From assembly GCA_021824565.1 (NCBI GenBank), contig JAKAKL010000017.1, positions 1-64,000 on the forward strand: 64,000 nt of DNA, read 5' to 3'. Every line of letters starts with the position of its first letter. Within the stretch, counting starts at the first letter, position 1. The notes beneath the pieces were generated by a model. That model made no database searches. It saw only the letters and a program-made list of their open reading frames with translations, and had not been told where the DNA came from. This document shows positions 55,561 to 64,000 of the stretch, piece after piece. A program made the translations under genes and the position numbers. The DNA is from Bacteroidota bacterium (GTDB lineage: Bacteria > Bacteroidota > Ignavibacteria > Ignavibacteriales > Ignavibacteriaceae).

Positions 55561-55627
55561 AGCGATAATTTGAAGAGTGAAACAATCCATTCATATTCCG
55601 TAAATTTATTAAAGAGAAAATTTTAAA

Positions 55628-57001
55628 ATGAAAAATTTAATTCTACTGTTTGCTTTCCTTTGCTTTGCCCAATTAAGCTTCGCGCAGCAAAATAAAGATC
55701 TTTTTGATTTTGATTATGCACAGTTTGCCTACGATTCATCCTCCAATTATGTGGAATTTTACTATTCGTTAAATCAAAATGCGATGACTATTAAAAGCTC
55801 TGATTCTGCAAGATATGTGGAAGGGATATTATCTATTTCTATCCAGGATACTGCGTTAAAAACCTTTGCTGTCAACAAGGAATGGAAGATACAACATAAG
55901 CTGCAAAGAGATACAAGCGCTGTCCAAAACTTAGTTGGTGTTTTAGGCTTTGCAATCCCAAAGGGTTTTTATAAATGTATTATAAGCATGAAAGATCTGT
56001 ATAATGAAAAGAATGTGAAAACATTAGTAGATTATTTGTCAATAAAGCCTTTTCAGTTAGATAGCCTTGCAATAAGCGACATTCAGCTTGCTTCAAACAT
56101 AATACAGGACAGCGATAATAAGAATTCTATTTTTTATAAAAATACTTATGAAGTTACACCGCAGCCGACGCTGGTTTTTGGAGACGGATTGCCGCTGGTT
56201 TATTATTACTGTGAACTGTATAGCCGCTCTAAAAATGTGAACGGCGGTCCTATGAATTATATTGTAACAATTAAAAATAGCAGAGGAAGAATTCTCTTTT
56301 CAAAAACCCAGGCGATAGCAAGAGACGTTGAATCAAGAGTAGAAGTTGGCGCCGTACCTATTGTAAAATATCCCACAGACTCATATTCAATCGAAGTCAT
56401 GTTGATGGACAGCGCGGATAATTACGGCGTTCGGTCCTTAAAAAGATTTTTTGTATATAATCCAAAAATAAAAGCCGTTGATACTATAAACTACCAGCAA
56501 TCGTCGATGATCAGTTCAATTTTTGGAGTTATGTCTGCCGAGGAATGCGATGATTTCTTCAATAAGTCGGAATACATTGCTTCAAAGCCGGAAATCGACC
56601 AGTATAAAAAAATAACTGATTTAACAGGTAAAAGAGAATTTTTATTTCAGTTCTGGAAAAAAAGAAACCCCGATCCGTCTTCTTCTAAAAATGATTATTT
56701 GAAGGAGTATATGGAGAGAATTCAAACTGCCGATCAAAGATACGGTGCATTTAAAAAAGCTGGATGGAAAACCGACAGAGGAAGAGTTTATATTATTTAC
56801 GGCGAGCCCAGCGAGGTTGACCGCTATCCAAATCAAACCGATACCAAACCTTACGAGATCTGGAGATATAATGATATTGAAGGCGGCGTTGAGTTTGATT
56901 TTGGCGACCTTACAGGATTTGGAGATTATCAACTTCTCAATTCCACAAAGCGCGGCGAAATGAGCGACGATAACTGGCAGCAGAGGATAACGACTAATTA
57001 A
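55628..57001 (+). CDS. GWxTD domain-containing secreted protein
   Basis: Exported protein of unknown function. The 457 residues begin with signal peptide MKNLILLFAFLCFAQLSFAQ. The C-terminal domain has KAGWKTDRGRVYIIYGEPSE and YEIWRYNDIEGGVEFDFGDL, the defining features of the GWxTD family found in Bacteroidota/Chlorobi and Acidobacteria. The middle part is a beta-rich region. Monocistronic by appearance; the next gene starts 108 bases later. Confidence 0.85.
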   Translation: MKNLILLFAFLCFAQLSFAQQNKDLFDFDYAQFAYDSSSNYVEFYYSLNQNAMTIKSSDSARYVEGILSISIQDTALKTFAVNKEWKIQHKLQRDTSAVQNLVGVLGFAIPKGFYKCIISMKDLYNEKNVKTLVDYLSIKPFQLDSLAISDIQLASNIIQDSDNKNSIFYKNTYEVTPQPTLVFGDGLPLVYYYCELYSRSKNVNGGPMNYIVTIKNSRGRILFSKTQAIARDVESRVEVGAVPIVKYPTDSYSIEVMLMDSADNYGVRSLKRFFVYNPKIKAVDTINYQQSSMISSIFGVMSAEECDDFFNKSEYIASKPEIDQYKKITDLTGKREFLFQFWKKRNPDPSSSKNDYLKEYMERIQTADQRYGAFKKAGWKTDRGRVYIIYGEPSEVDRYPNQTDTKPYEIWRYNDIEGGVEFDFGDLTGFGDYQLLNSTKRGEMSDDNWQQRITTN

Positions 57002-57109
57002 TTAGGACAGAATATTTTTTATAATTCTTTCCTTGTGAAAAATAGTTTCGATTATAACCTGCAATTGCTTAACTTTGTTGCCGAATTATTAGACTCTTTT
57101 TTTGCATGA

Positions 57110-57979
57110 ATGAAAGACAAACTCGAATATATTATTTTCGTTTCGTTTGGATTTTTATTTAAAATATTAGGGCTTAAAATTTCCAGAAAATTTTCTTACT
57201 TACTTGCCTTTTTATTTTTTTACTTAATTCCTATTAGAAAACAGACGACGCTTGAAAATTTAACAAGAGCATTTCCAGAATATTCCCGCGGGCGTATTAA
57301 GCATATTGCTTTCGAAAGCTACAGAAGCTTTGCAATTACTCTGATTGAAATTTTGTACATGCCGAACTTGAAAACCGATGAGATTGAAAATTTTATTTTT
57401 TCCGATAATAACGAATCAATTATTAAAAGGTATAAAGAAAATCGCGGAGTAATTTTGCTTTCGGCTCATTTCGGGAACTGGGAGGCAATGGCATTATCTA
57501 CCGGGCTTCAACTCAAAATTCCTTTAGCTGTTGTTGTTAAAGCGCAAAGGAATACACTTGTTTCAGACTGGCTGAATAGACTTAGAACTAACTGGGGAAA
57601 TAAAATTGTTCCGCTTGGAATTTCTATAAGGCAAATTTATCAGACACTGAAAGAAAAAAATATCGTTGCTATGGTTTCTGATCAGCGCGGACCGGAAGAC
57701 GGAATAAGAGTAAATTTATTCGGAAGGAAAGCATCTATTTATGCAGGTACAGCAGTACTGGCTTTAAAGACAAGGTCGCCAATATTTTTCGGAGTATCCG
57801 TAAGGCAGCCGGATTATTCTTACAAAACTCATTTTGAAGAAATAAGCTTTGAAGATTTGCCCGACGATGATAATGAAAAGATTACGGAATTAAGTCAGCG
57901 TCATACTTCTCTTTTAGAAAAAGTAGTTAGAGAACACCCGGAACAGTGGCTCTGGATGCATAAAAGATGGAAGTATTAG
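57110..57979 (+). CDS. Lipid A biosynthesis-type acyltransferase (LpxL/HtrB family)
   Basis: Inner-membrane acyltransferase adding a secondary acyl chain to lipid A or a similar lipid. The 289 residues have an N-terminal hydrophobic anchor, the acceptor motif SAHFGNWEAMA (HxxxxE catalytic type), VSDQRGPEDG and the C-terminal EQWLWMHKRWKY. Starts the envelope gene run; GT9 gene begins 4 bases after its stop. Confidence 0.87.
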   Translation: MKDKLEYIIFVSFGFLFKILGLKISRKFSYLLAFLFFYLIPIRKQTTLENLTRAFPEYSRGRIKHIAFESYRSFAITLIEILYMPNLKTDEIENFIFSDNNESIIKRYKENRGVILLSAHFGNWEAMALSTGLQLKIPLAVVVKAQRNTLVSDWLNRLRTNWGNKIVPLGISIRQIYQTLKEKNIVAMVSDQRGPEDGIRVNLFGRKASIYAGTAVLALKTRSPIFFGVSVRQPDYSYKTHFEEISFEDLPDDDNEKITELSQRHTSLLEKVVREHPEQWLWMHKRWKY

Positions 57980-57983
57980 TTTG

Positions 57984-59009
57984 ATGGAAAAAATTTTGAT
58001 TATTCAAACCGCATTTATCGGCGATGCGATTTTAACTCTGCCGATGATTCAAAAGCTGAAAGAATTTTCCCCTGACTCAGCAATTGATGTTCTTGCTATA
58101 CCTTCAACTGCAGAAATATTTTCTTCATCTTCCAGCGTTGATGAAGTCATTGTGTTCGATAAAAAAGGCAAAGAAAAATCATTGCGGGCAATGATACAGC
58201 TTGCAAAAAAACTAAGAGAAAAAAATTATGTACGGGTTTATTCTCCTCACCGTTCATTCAGGACTTCATTCCTTGTGATGAACCTTGGTGTGAAAGAAAC
58301 TTATGGATTTTCAAATTCTTCGTTAAAGCATGTTTATAAAAACCTTGTTGAGTATATTCCGCATCATCATGAGGTGCAAAGGAATTTAGACTTGATCGGA
58401 TTTAGTTATAATGATGAGGATTGGAAAATTCAGCCGGAAGTCAATGTTTCTATTATTTCAAAACAAAAGGTTAATGATTTTTTTATAAATTTAAATTCTG
58501 AATGCGAATTTGTAGCAGTTGCTCCCGGCAGCGTGTGGAGCACTAAAAGATATCCCGCGGAATATTACGAACAGGTTATAAAATATTTTGTTGAAAAATC
58601 CTTTGGAGTTTTCTTATTGGGAAGCGAAAACGAAAAAAATCTTTGCGAGGCTTTGGCGCATAAATTTGAGGAAAATGTTTTTTCGACTGCAGGAAATTTT
58701 TCTCTTATTGAATCTGTTGAGTTATTAAAGAAAGTCAAATTATTAATATGTAATGACAGTGCCCCGACGCATTTAGGAATGTGTGCAGGAATTCCGGTGC
58801 TTACAATTTATTGTTCGACTGTTCCCGCATTTGGATTTTACCCCTACAACAAAAAAAGTTCTTGCTTAAGTTATGACGACCTTTCATGCAAGCCATGCGG
58901 TATTCACGGCAAGGAACAATGTCCGATTAATACTTTTGACTGTGGATTTAAACTTGCTCCTCATGTAGTTATCACAAAAGTTGAAGGAATGCTAAATGAT
59001 AAATCTTAA
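57984..59009 (+). CDS. Glycosyltransferase family 9 (heptosyltransferase-like)
   Basis: Probable LPS core glycosyltransferase. The 341 residues start MEKILIIQTAFIGDAILTLP and have the donor-binding region VAPGSVWSTKRYP and NDSAPTHLGMCAGIPVLTIY, as in ADP-heptose:LPS heptosyltransferases. The ATG at 57984 is chosen over an in-frame TTG one codon before. Overlaps the next gene by 14 bases. Confidence 0.87.
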   Translation: MEKILIIQTAFIGDAILTLPMIQKLKEFSPDSAIDVLAIPSTAEIFSSSSSVDEVIVFDKKGKEKSLRAMIQLAKKLREKNYVRVYSPHRSFRTSFLVMNLGVKETYGFSNSSLKHVYKNLVEYIPHHHEVQRNLDLIGFSYNDEDWKIQPEVNVSIISKQKVNDFFINLNSECEFVAVAPGSVWSTKRYPAEYYEQVIKYFVEKSFGVFLLGSENEKNLCEALAHKFEENVFSTAGNFSLIESVELLKKVKLLICNDSAPTHLGMCAGIPVLTIYCSTVPAFGFYPYNKKSSCLSYDDLSCKPCGIHGKEQCPINTFDCGFKLAPHVVITKVEGMLNDKS

Positions 59010-59631
59010 AAGCGCTGAGCTTATAAATATTGATAAAGACAGTGAAGCGGCAGTAAGTATAGCAAAAAAACTATATCTCGAAGGAACAATTTTTACTTAT
59101 CCTACCGATACAATCTACGGGTTTGGGGCGAATCCATTTAACGAAGAAGCAGTCCATAAAATTGATGAGATAAAAAAAAGAGAAATTGGCAAGCAGTACA
59201 TTTTGCTAATCGGAAGCATGGAACTGCTTTTAAAATATATCGAGATAAAATCTGAAAACCATCTGGATTTTCTTTTATCTATTTGGCCGAATCCAATTTC
59301 GGTTGTATTAAATTTAAATTTCAAGACAAGCGAGCTATTACAGACTAAGACGGCGGCGTTTCGAATACCAAATAATCGTTTTTGCTTAAAGTTGTTAGAG
59401 GCGCTCCAGATGCCGCTTATCTCAACAAGTGTAAACAAAAGCAGCAATCCTCCTTTGAATGATATGAGTTTAATAGAAAATGAGTTCGGTTTGGAAATAG
59501 GTGCAATTTTTTATACCGCGAAAAAGTCTTTTCCTCAATCTTCTACTTTAATAGATTTAAGTGACAGTGTTCCTAAATTAATTCGCGAAGGCAAAATTAA
59601 ATTTGAAGACATAATGGCAAAGTTTAAATGA
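58996..59631 (+). CDS. L-threonylcarbamoyladenylate synthase (Sua5/YciO/YrdC family)
   Basis: Makes threonylcarbamoyl-AMP for the t6A tRNA modification, if it is a true TsaC. The 211 residues match the YrdC domain: GTIFTYPTDTIYGFGANPFN, EIKKREIGKQYILLIG, the KxR-type basic site, TAAFRIPNN and PLISTSVNKSSNPP. YciO paralogues of unclear role share these features. Embedded in an envelope gene run by overlaps of 14 and 4 bases. Confidence 0.85.
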   Translation: MINLKSAELINIDKDSEAAVSIAKKLYLEGTIFTYPTDTIYGFGANPFNEEAVHKIDEIKKREIGKQYILLIGSMELLLKYIEIKSENHLDFLLSIWPNPISVVLNLNFKTSELLQTKTAAFRIPNNRFCLKLLEALQMPLISTSVNKSSNPPLNDMSLIENEFGLEIGAIFYTAKKSFPQSSTLIDLSDSVPKLIREGKIKFEDIMAKFK

Positions 59632-60500
59632 ATAAGCTAAAAAAAATTTTTGAGAAGTTACTACAGAGGATAAAGTTTCACAGAGTAAAAAAAATTAGGA
59701 GCTTTTCCTTAATAATTATTCCGGAGGAAGTTGGGCTACAGGCAAAGTCGAAAAAATTTACTGTAAAATACGCTGCGGCTTTTATTGTACTATACACACT
59801 GCTCTCTTTTTTGGTGGGATTTTATGTAATAAATTTTTCACCTTTGAAAAATATTTTTGTGCCCGGTAAAAATGGTCTAAGCTATTCCGATATTCAAAAA
59901 ATTAATGAGTTGAATAGACGTGTAATTTTTCTTACGCGTGATCTGGAAAATCTAAAATCAACAAATGAACAGTTGAAGAATGCAATAATGCTTGGAGATT
60001 CAAGCGCGGCTGACTCTTTGTCGCGCAAGACTCAAACACCGGATATTCAAAAAGAAAATCCGTTTGGCGGAAATATTCTTGAAGTAATAAGAAAAATTTT
60101 TAACGGCAATAGCAATCAAGACAGCGAAGCTATTCACTTTGAATATCCAACGACAGGATTTATCAGCCGCGGCTTTTTACCCGAATATGGACACATGGGA
60201 ATTGATTTCGTAGTAAAAGTAGGAACACCTATTTATGCCGCCGCCGGCGGCTATGTGGTCTTTTCAGGCTACACTGTAAACGACGGGTACATGATTATAC
60301 TAAATCATCCCGAAGGTTTTGTTACAGTTTATAAACATTGTTCTGCGTTATTAAAAAAAGCGCACGATATTGTTTCGCAGGGTGAAGCTATCGCGCTAAG
60401 CGGAAATACTGGAGAACTTACTACCGGTCCGCATCTTCATTTTGAAATTTGGAAGGATGGGAAGCCAATTAATCCGAAAAATCTTTTAAAAAATTACTGA
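59628..60500 (+). CDS. M23 family metallopeptidase (murein hydrolase-like)
   Basis: Membrane-anchored LytM-type zinc endopeptidase. In 290 residues there is an N-terminal basic part, a transmembrane segment (AAFIVLYTLLSFLVGFYVIN), a coiled-coil (IQKINELNRRVIFLTRDLEN) and a C-terminal M23 domain with H-x3-D in YGHMGIDF and HLHFEIW. The zinc ligands are complete, so activity is possible. Overlaps the previous gene (ATGA); the bactofilin gene follows 13 bases later, a pairing known in cell-shape loci. Confidence 0.88.
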   Translation: MNKLKKIFEKLLQRIKFHRVKKIRSFSLIIIPEEVGLQAKSKKFTVKYAAAFIVLYTLLSFLVGFYVINFSPLKNIFVPGKNGLSYSDIQKINELNRRVIFLTRDLENLKSTNEQLKNAIMLGDSSAADSLSRKTQTPDIQKENPFGGNILEVIRKIFNGNSNQDSEAIHFEYPTTGFISRGFLPEYGHMGIDFVVKVGTPIYAAAGGYVVFSGYTVNDGYMIILNHPEGFVTVYKHCSALLKKAHDIVSQGEAIALSGNTGELTTGPHLHFEIWKDGKPINPKNLLKNY

Positions 60501-60513
60501 AGGAGACCATAAA

Positions 60514-60900
60514 TTGAAAAACGTACAGATTGAAAAAGATTCTGTCACTATAATAAGCACCGGCACAACTATAGAAGGAAAATTAGTGAGCAATGGTAAT
60601 GTAAGAATTGATGGTGTTATTAACGGAAACGTTGAAGCGAAAGGAAATATTACGGTTGGCGAACATGGTGAAATAAACGGCGAGGTTAAGGGCAGCACGG
60701 TAACTTTGGGCGGCAAAGTTTTTGGTTCGGTTAACGCAAGTGATAAAGTTTTACTCGAAGCAAAATCAATTCTCAAAGGAGATTTAATAACCAAAATCTT
60801 GGTCGTAGAAGAAGGCGCTTTATTTGATGGAACCAGTAAAATGAATTCAAATACATTGAAGAGCGATACAGGCTCAAATTCGGACTTGCTTAAAAAATGA
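60514..60900 (+). CDS. Bactofilin
   Basis: Polymer-forming cytoskeletal protein. The 128 residues show a right-handed beta-helix pattern with repeated GxVxxxGxI steps (SNGNVRIDGVINGNVEAKGN, GEHGEINGEVKGSTVTLGGK) flanked by disordered ends. TTG start with AAGGAG upstream. Pairing with the M23 peptidase suggests a role in local peptidoglycan remodelling. Overlaps atpZ by 4 bases (ATGA). Confidence 0.9.
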   Translation: MKNVQIEKDSVTIISTGTTIEGKLVSNGNVRIDGVINGNVEAKGNITVGEHGEINGEVKGSTVTLGGKVFGSVNASDKVLLEAKSILKGDLITKILVVEEGALFDGTSKMNSNTLKSDTGSNSDLLKK

Positions 60901-61130
60901 CATTGAAAAAAAACAGCAGCAAAGAGGAAAATGAAAATCCAAATTCATGGGCAAATTATTTAGGACTTGGTACTCAACTCGCTGTTACAGTAGTTGTTAT
61001 GGTTCTGCTTGGTGTTTGGCTGGATGAAAAGTTTTCTACAAAACCTGTTTTAACTGTGGTGTTTTCTTTTGTAGGAGTAATTGGAGGACTTTATAACTTT
61101 ATTAAGACAACTATCAAATCAGATAAGTAA
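60897..61130 (+). CDS. atpZ: AtpZ/AtpI-family small membrane protein
   Basis: Accessory protein of the ATP synthase operon. The 77 residues have a charged N-terminus and two transmembrane segments around the family turn GVWLDEKFSTKPVLTV, ending GLYNFIKTTIK. Family members aid c-ring assembly or ion supply. Starts within the end of the bactofilin gene. Confidence 0.85.
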   Translation: MTLKKNSSKEENENPNSWANYLGLGTQLAVTVVVMVLLGVWLDEKFSTKPVLTVVFSFVGVIGGLYNFIKTTIKSDK

Positions 61131-61133
61131 AGA

Positions 61134-61499
61134 TTGAAAAAAAAATTCTTGTTCCCGGTGGCGCTGGTTTTGTCGGTTGATTTACTTCTACTTCTGCTTT
61201 CATTCTTATCTTATTTGCCGTACAAGGATTTTCTTTCTTATTTTTCAGCTTCAGCAATTACCACAATTAATTTCAGTGCGGCTGTATTTTCTATAAAAAA
61301 GGACTTAAAAAACCCCAAAAGGGAGATCGGTCATTTCTATAAGTTCATTCCGTTACGTATTTTTTTCGCCTTACTGTTAATAATTATTTCCTTAAAATTC
61401 TTGGATATATATCGGAATAAGTTTATATTTTCAGCCTTAATTTTTTATGTTTTTTATCAAATTGTGGAAGTAAAAACCCTGATTAACGGGAATAATTGA
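61134..61499 (+). CDS. ATP synthase subunit I-like membrane protein
   Basis: Four hydrophobic segments in 121 residues, beginning KKKFLFPVALVLSVDLLLLL. No strong motif, but the size, topology and place between atpZ and atpB fit an AtpI/AtpR-type assembly factor. TTG start 3 bases after atpZ. Confidence 0.65.
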   Translation: MKKKFLFPVALVLSVDLLLLLLSFLSYLPYKDFLSYFSASAITTINFSAAVFSIKKDLKNPKREIGHFYKFIPLRIFFALLLIIISLKFLDIYRNKFIFSALIFYVFYQIVEVKTLINGNN

Positions 61500-61508
61500 T
61501 TCGATTTT

Positions 61509-62363
61509 ATGTTTTCAAATCAAATTTCTAACAATACTTCAGCCGTAGTAGACACGCTAAAAAAGGCTGGGCAAAATAATAGCGATCCAAGCTGGATAAT
61601 GCACCATGTATTAGATGGAAAGAGCATCAGCTTTGAGCCGTTTGGAACTTTATACTTGCCTCAAATGCATTTGTTTGGAATTGATATTTCTATTACCAAG
61701 CACGTCTTTTTTATTTTCGTTGTTGCTTTGATATTAATTATTCTTGCTTTGGTCTCTGCTAAAAGCTACAGAAAATCTTTAATCCCAAAAGGATTCGCAA
61801 ACCTATTTGAGATAATTATTATCTTTGTTCGCGACGAAATTGTTGCGCCGTCAATCGGGAAAGGCTACCAGATATTCTTGCCGTATATGCTCACGCTGTT
61901 TTTCTTTATACTATTGAGTAACTTATTCGGGCTGATTCCTTACGCAGCTTCAGTTACCGGCAATATTGCTGTAACTGCCGCCCTTGCGGGAATCTCTTTT
62001 ATAGCTACGCAATTTGCAGGCATTAAACAACACGGCGTTATAAAATATTTCAAAAACTTAGTTCCGTCTGGTATGCCTGGATGGATTTTAATAATAATAA
62101 TTCCGCTTGAGGTATTAGGTTTATTTACAAAGCCGTTTGCATTGTGCATACGTCTTTTTGCTAACATGATTGCCGGTCATATTGTAATTTTTTCTTTGCT
62201 CGGATTGATTTTTATAATGCACACAATCTATGTTGCCCCTGTGTCGGTCGGCTTTGCGCTTTTTATCGAACTGTTAGAACTATTAGTCGCTCTTATTCAA
62301 GCATATATATTTACGATGCTGACAGCCTTGTTCATCGGCATGTCGATGCATTCGGAACATTAA
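61509..62363 (+). CDS. atpB: F-type ATP synthase subunit a
   Basis: Membrane half-channel subunit. The 284 residues have five to six hydrophobic helices, FLPYMLTLFFFILLSNLFGL and the essential Arg (R215) in ALCIRLFANMIAGH. An N-terminal extension of about 60 residues precedes helix 1. First core gene of the atp operon. Confidence 0.95.
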   Translation: MFSNQISNNTSAVVDTLKKAGQNNSDPSWIMHHVLDGKSISFEPFGTLYLPQMHLFGIDISITKHVFFIFVVALILIILALVSAKSYRKSLIPKGFANLFEIIIIFVRDEIVAPSIGKGYQIFLPYMLTLFFFILLSNLFGLIPYAASVTGNIAVTAALAGISFIATQFAGIKQHGVIKYFKNLVPSGMPGWILIIIIPLEVLGLFTKPFALCIRLFANMIAGHIVIFSLLGLIFIMHTIYVAPVSVGFALFIELLELLVALIQAYIFTMLTALFIGMSMHSEH

Positions 62364-62406
62364 TTTTTTTATAAACAAAAATCATTAAATATTTAAGGAG
62401 AAAAAA

Positions 62407-62625
62407 ATGAACTTTGCATGGTTAGCTGCCGGTTTAGGCGCCGGTTTAGTTGTTATTGGTGCCGGTTTAGGAATTGGAAAACTTGCCGGCGCGGCGATGG
62501 AATCTATGGGTCGTCAACCCGAAGCAATTTCACCGATAAGAACAGCGATGATTATTGCTGCTGCTCTTATCGAAGGTATCGCTTTCTTCGGATTGGTTAT
62601 CTGTATTCTTTTGGCATTTAAATAA
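62407..62625 (+). CDS. atpE: F-type ATP synthase subunit c
   Basis: Rotor ring proteolipid, 72 residues in two helices. The glycine-rich helix 1 reads GAGLVVIGAGLGIGKLAGAA; the polar loop is MGRQPEAI; the ion-binding Glu is E56 in AALIEGIAFFG. Helix 1 lacks the Gln and helix 2 the Ser/Thr after Glu of sodium types, so proton coupling is likely. AAGGAG upstream. Confidence 0.96.
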   Translation: MNFAWLAAGLGAGLVVIGAGLGIGKLAGAAMESMGRQPEAISPIRTAMIIAAALIEGIAFFGLVICILLAFK

Positions 62626-62662
62626 AATTTTTTAGAATAATAATTTCCGCAGGAAATAAGCT

Positions 62663-63205
62663 ATGCTTACACTTTTTACTTTTATAGTGCTGGCAGCAGA
62701 ACAAGAAAGCGGCGGCAGTCTTATTGACGTAAACCCCGGCGTTATTTTTTGGACGGTTGTTACCTTTATCTTTCTAATGCTCGTTTTGAAAAAGTTTGCC
62801 TGGAAGCCAATCCTAACAGCTTTAGATCAGCGCGAGTCGGCTATAAAGGAATCTCTTGAGAAAGCCGAGAAAGCAAAAGAAGAAGCGCAAAAAATTCTTG
62901 ATGAGAATCAAGCTAATCTTGCAAAGGCTGAAGAAGAATCTAAAAAAATTATCAGTCAGAGCCGCGCTTACGCAGAAAAGTTAAAAGAGCAGATACTTCT
63001 GGACAGCAAAGCAGAAGCAAAAAAGATTATCGAAGAAGCATCGTCTGAAATAGAAAGAAAAAAAGATGCCGCATTTGATGAATTAAAAAGTCAAGTTGCA
63101 GAAATTGCAATCCAGGCTGCGGAGAAAATATTAAAAGAAAATCTTGATAAAAACACTCAAGCTAAAATTGTCGACAAATATATCGGTGAGATTACCAAGA
63201 ATTAA
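62663..63205 (+). CDS. atpF: F-type ATP synthase subunit b
   Basis: Peripheral stalk subunit, 180 residues. One N-terminal transmembrane helix (VIFWTVVTFIFLMLVLKKFA) is followed by a long charged coiled coil (ESLEKAEKAKEEAQKILDEN and onward). Single b type; no b' gene here. Confidence 0.93.
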   Translation: MLTLFTFIVLAAEQESGGSLIDVNPGVIFWTVVTFIFLMLVLKKFAWKPILTALDQRESAIKESLEKAEKAKEEAQKILDENQANLAKAEEESKKIISQSRAYAEKLKEQILLDSKAEAKKIIEEASSEIERKKDAAFDELKSQVAEIAIQAAEKILKENLDKNTQAKIVDKYIGEITKN

Positions 63206-63208
63206 TTT

Positions 63209-63763
63209 ATGAGTGAACTTAAAGTTTCCATAAGGTATGCAACTTCGCTGCTTGAGTCGGCTAAAGAAAAAAATACAACTGATTCCGTTTTCCATGATAT
63301 GGAACTAATTAATTCTTCTCTTTATGCAAGCAGAGACCTTCAGCTTATGCTGGAGAACCCTGTTATCAAGCCGAATGCTAAGCTTACTGTGCTTGAAGAA
63401 ATTTACAAAAATAAAATTAGTTCTGAATCTTTAAGCTTTCTTAAATTTCTTGTTGAAAAAGGAAGAGTGAATCTTCTCTCAAGCATAGTTAAGAAATTTT
63501 TAGAATTGCATGATGAGTATCTTGGAATTGTGAACGTGAAAATCAGCTCTGCTGTTAAGCTTAATGAAGACCAGGAAAGTCTATTAAAAAACAAATTTGA
63601 AAAAATCTTGCAGAAGAAAGTCAGGTTAAGTTTTAAGATAGATGATTCTGTGCTGGGCGGATTTGTAGCTGAAGTAAGCGATACTGTTTATGATGCCTCG
63701 CTTAAACACCAGCTTGATATATTGAAGAAACAATTTTTAACAAACAGTGTTTCGTTAAATTAA
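63209..63763 (+). CDS. atpH: F-type ATP synthase subunit delta
   Basis: Stalk subunit linking b to the F1 head. The 184 residues show IRYATSLLESAKEKN at the N-terminus, FLKFLVEKGRVNLLSSIV, and the C-terminal DDSVLGGFVAEVSDTVYDAS. Starts 3 bases after atpF. Confidence 0.92.
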   Translation: MSELKVSIRYATSLLESAKEKNTTDSVFHDMELINSSLYASRDLQLMLENPVIKPNAKLTVLEEIYKNKISSESLSFLKFLVEKGRVNLLSSIVKKFLELHDEYLGIVNVKISSAVKLNEDQESLLKNKFEKILQKKVRLSFKIDDSVLGGFVAEVSDTVYDASLKHQLDILKKQFLTNSVSLN

Positions 63764-63789
63764 AAGAATTTTAATAAGGAAAAATTAAA

Positions 63790-64000
63790 ATGGCTGAAGT
63801 AAGACCGGACGAAATTTCGGCGATATTAAGAAAACAGTTGTCGGGCTACGAGAACGAAGTAGACATTTATGATGTCGGTACTGTATTGCAGGTCGGCGAC
63901 GGAATAGCGCGCGTTTACGGCTTGTCTAAAGTTATGTCCAGCGAGCTTGTAGAATTTCCAAATGATGTTTTCGGAATGGTGCTAAACCTTGACGAAGACA
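63790..64000 (+). CDS. atpA: F-type ATP synthase subunit alpha (3'-truncated by window)
   Basis: Only the first 70 codons lie in the window: [37 protein letters not shown] and [19 protein letters not shown], the standard N-terminal crown of the alpha subunit. AAGGA lies upstream of the ATG. Order B-E-F-H-A is the usual one. Confidence 0.96.
   Translation, partial: MAEVRPDEISAILRKQLSGYENEVDIYDVGTVLQVGDGIARVYGLSKVMSSELVEFPNDVFGMVLNLDED

Overview
The window is a 64 kb piece of an AT-rich bacterial chromosome, probably from an Ignavibacteria-type member of the Bacteroidota/Chlorobi group. Several signs point there: Shine-Dalgarno-led genes with many GTG and TTG starts, canonical TTGACA-N17-TATATT promoters rather than the special Bacteroidetes type, the order secY-map-infA-rpmJ-rpsM-rpsK-rpsD-rpoA-rplQ without adk, a GWxTD-domain protein, a bactofilin gene next to the ATP synthase operon, and a fermentative [FeFe]-hydrogenase maturation set. 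The assignment is inference from gene content; no 16S gene is present.

1-22.5 kb is one long + strand information-processing block: the 3' part of rpoC, the str cluster (rpsL, rpsG, fusA, tuf), then the full S10-spc-alpha cluster from rpsJ to rplQ. A tRNA-Gln(UUG) gene sits inside it between rplR and rpsE. Terminators follow rpoC, tuf and rplQ. 22.6-29.7 kb holds engB, a membrane GAF protein with a degenerate GGDEF domain, deoB, manA and a secreted GH2 glycosidase.

29.7-37.2 kb is accessory and repeat-rich: a radical SAM/SPASM protein, dispersed short palindromes, an inverted-repeat element, a 21-bp tandem array, an outer-membrane beta-barrel protein, and a two-gene cassette of unknown function whose second product ends in a Zc3h12a-like NYN ribonuclease domain. 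37.2-44.7 kb holds a secreted GH13 pullulanase-like enzyme and the [FeFe]-hydrogenase maturases: hydG-hydE on the minus strand, diverging from an aspartate ammonia-lyase gene and hydF. No hydrogenase structural gene is present.

44.7-53.8 kb carries a cupredoxin lipoprotein, a hotdog thioesterase, a polysaccharide flippase, dut, a second repeat-rich gap, dnaE, a FabL-like enoyl-ACP reductase and trxA. 53.9-64 kb holds serA, a GWxTD protein and a tightly packed run of envelope genes (LpxL-type acyltransferase, GT9 glycosyltransferase, Sua5-type protein, M23 peptidase, bactofilin) leading with overlaps straight into the F-type ATP synthase operon (atpZ, atpI-like, atpB, E, F, H and the start of atpA).

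The strongest new observation is a two-copy DNA element (31942-32450 on +, 47921-48303 on -). Both copies have an identical 40-bp end, a conserved distal end, and an array of 21-bp units between them (19 and 13 units) held in the same register although the unit sequences differ. The strongest protein-level candidate for an undescribed system is the overlapping two-gene NYN ribonuclease cassette at 34115-36647.
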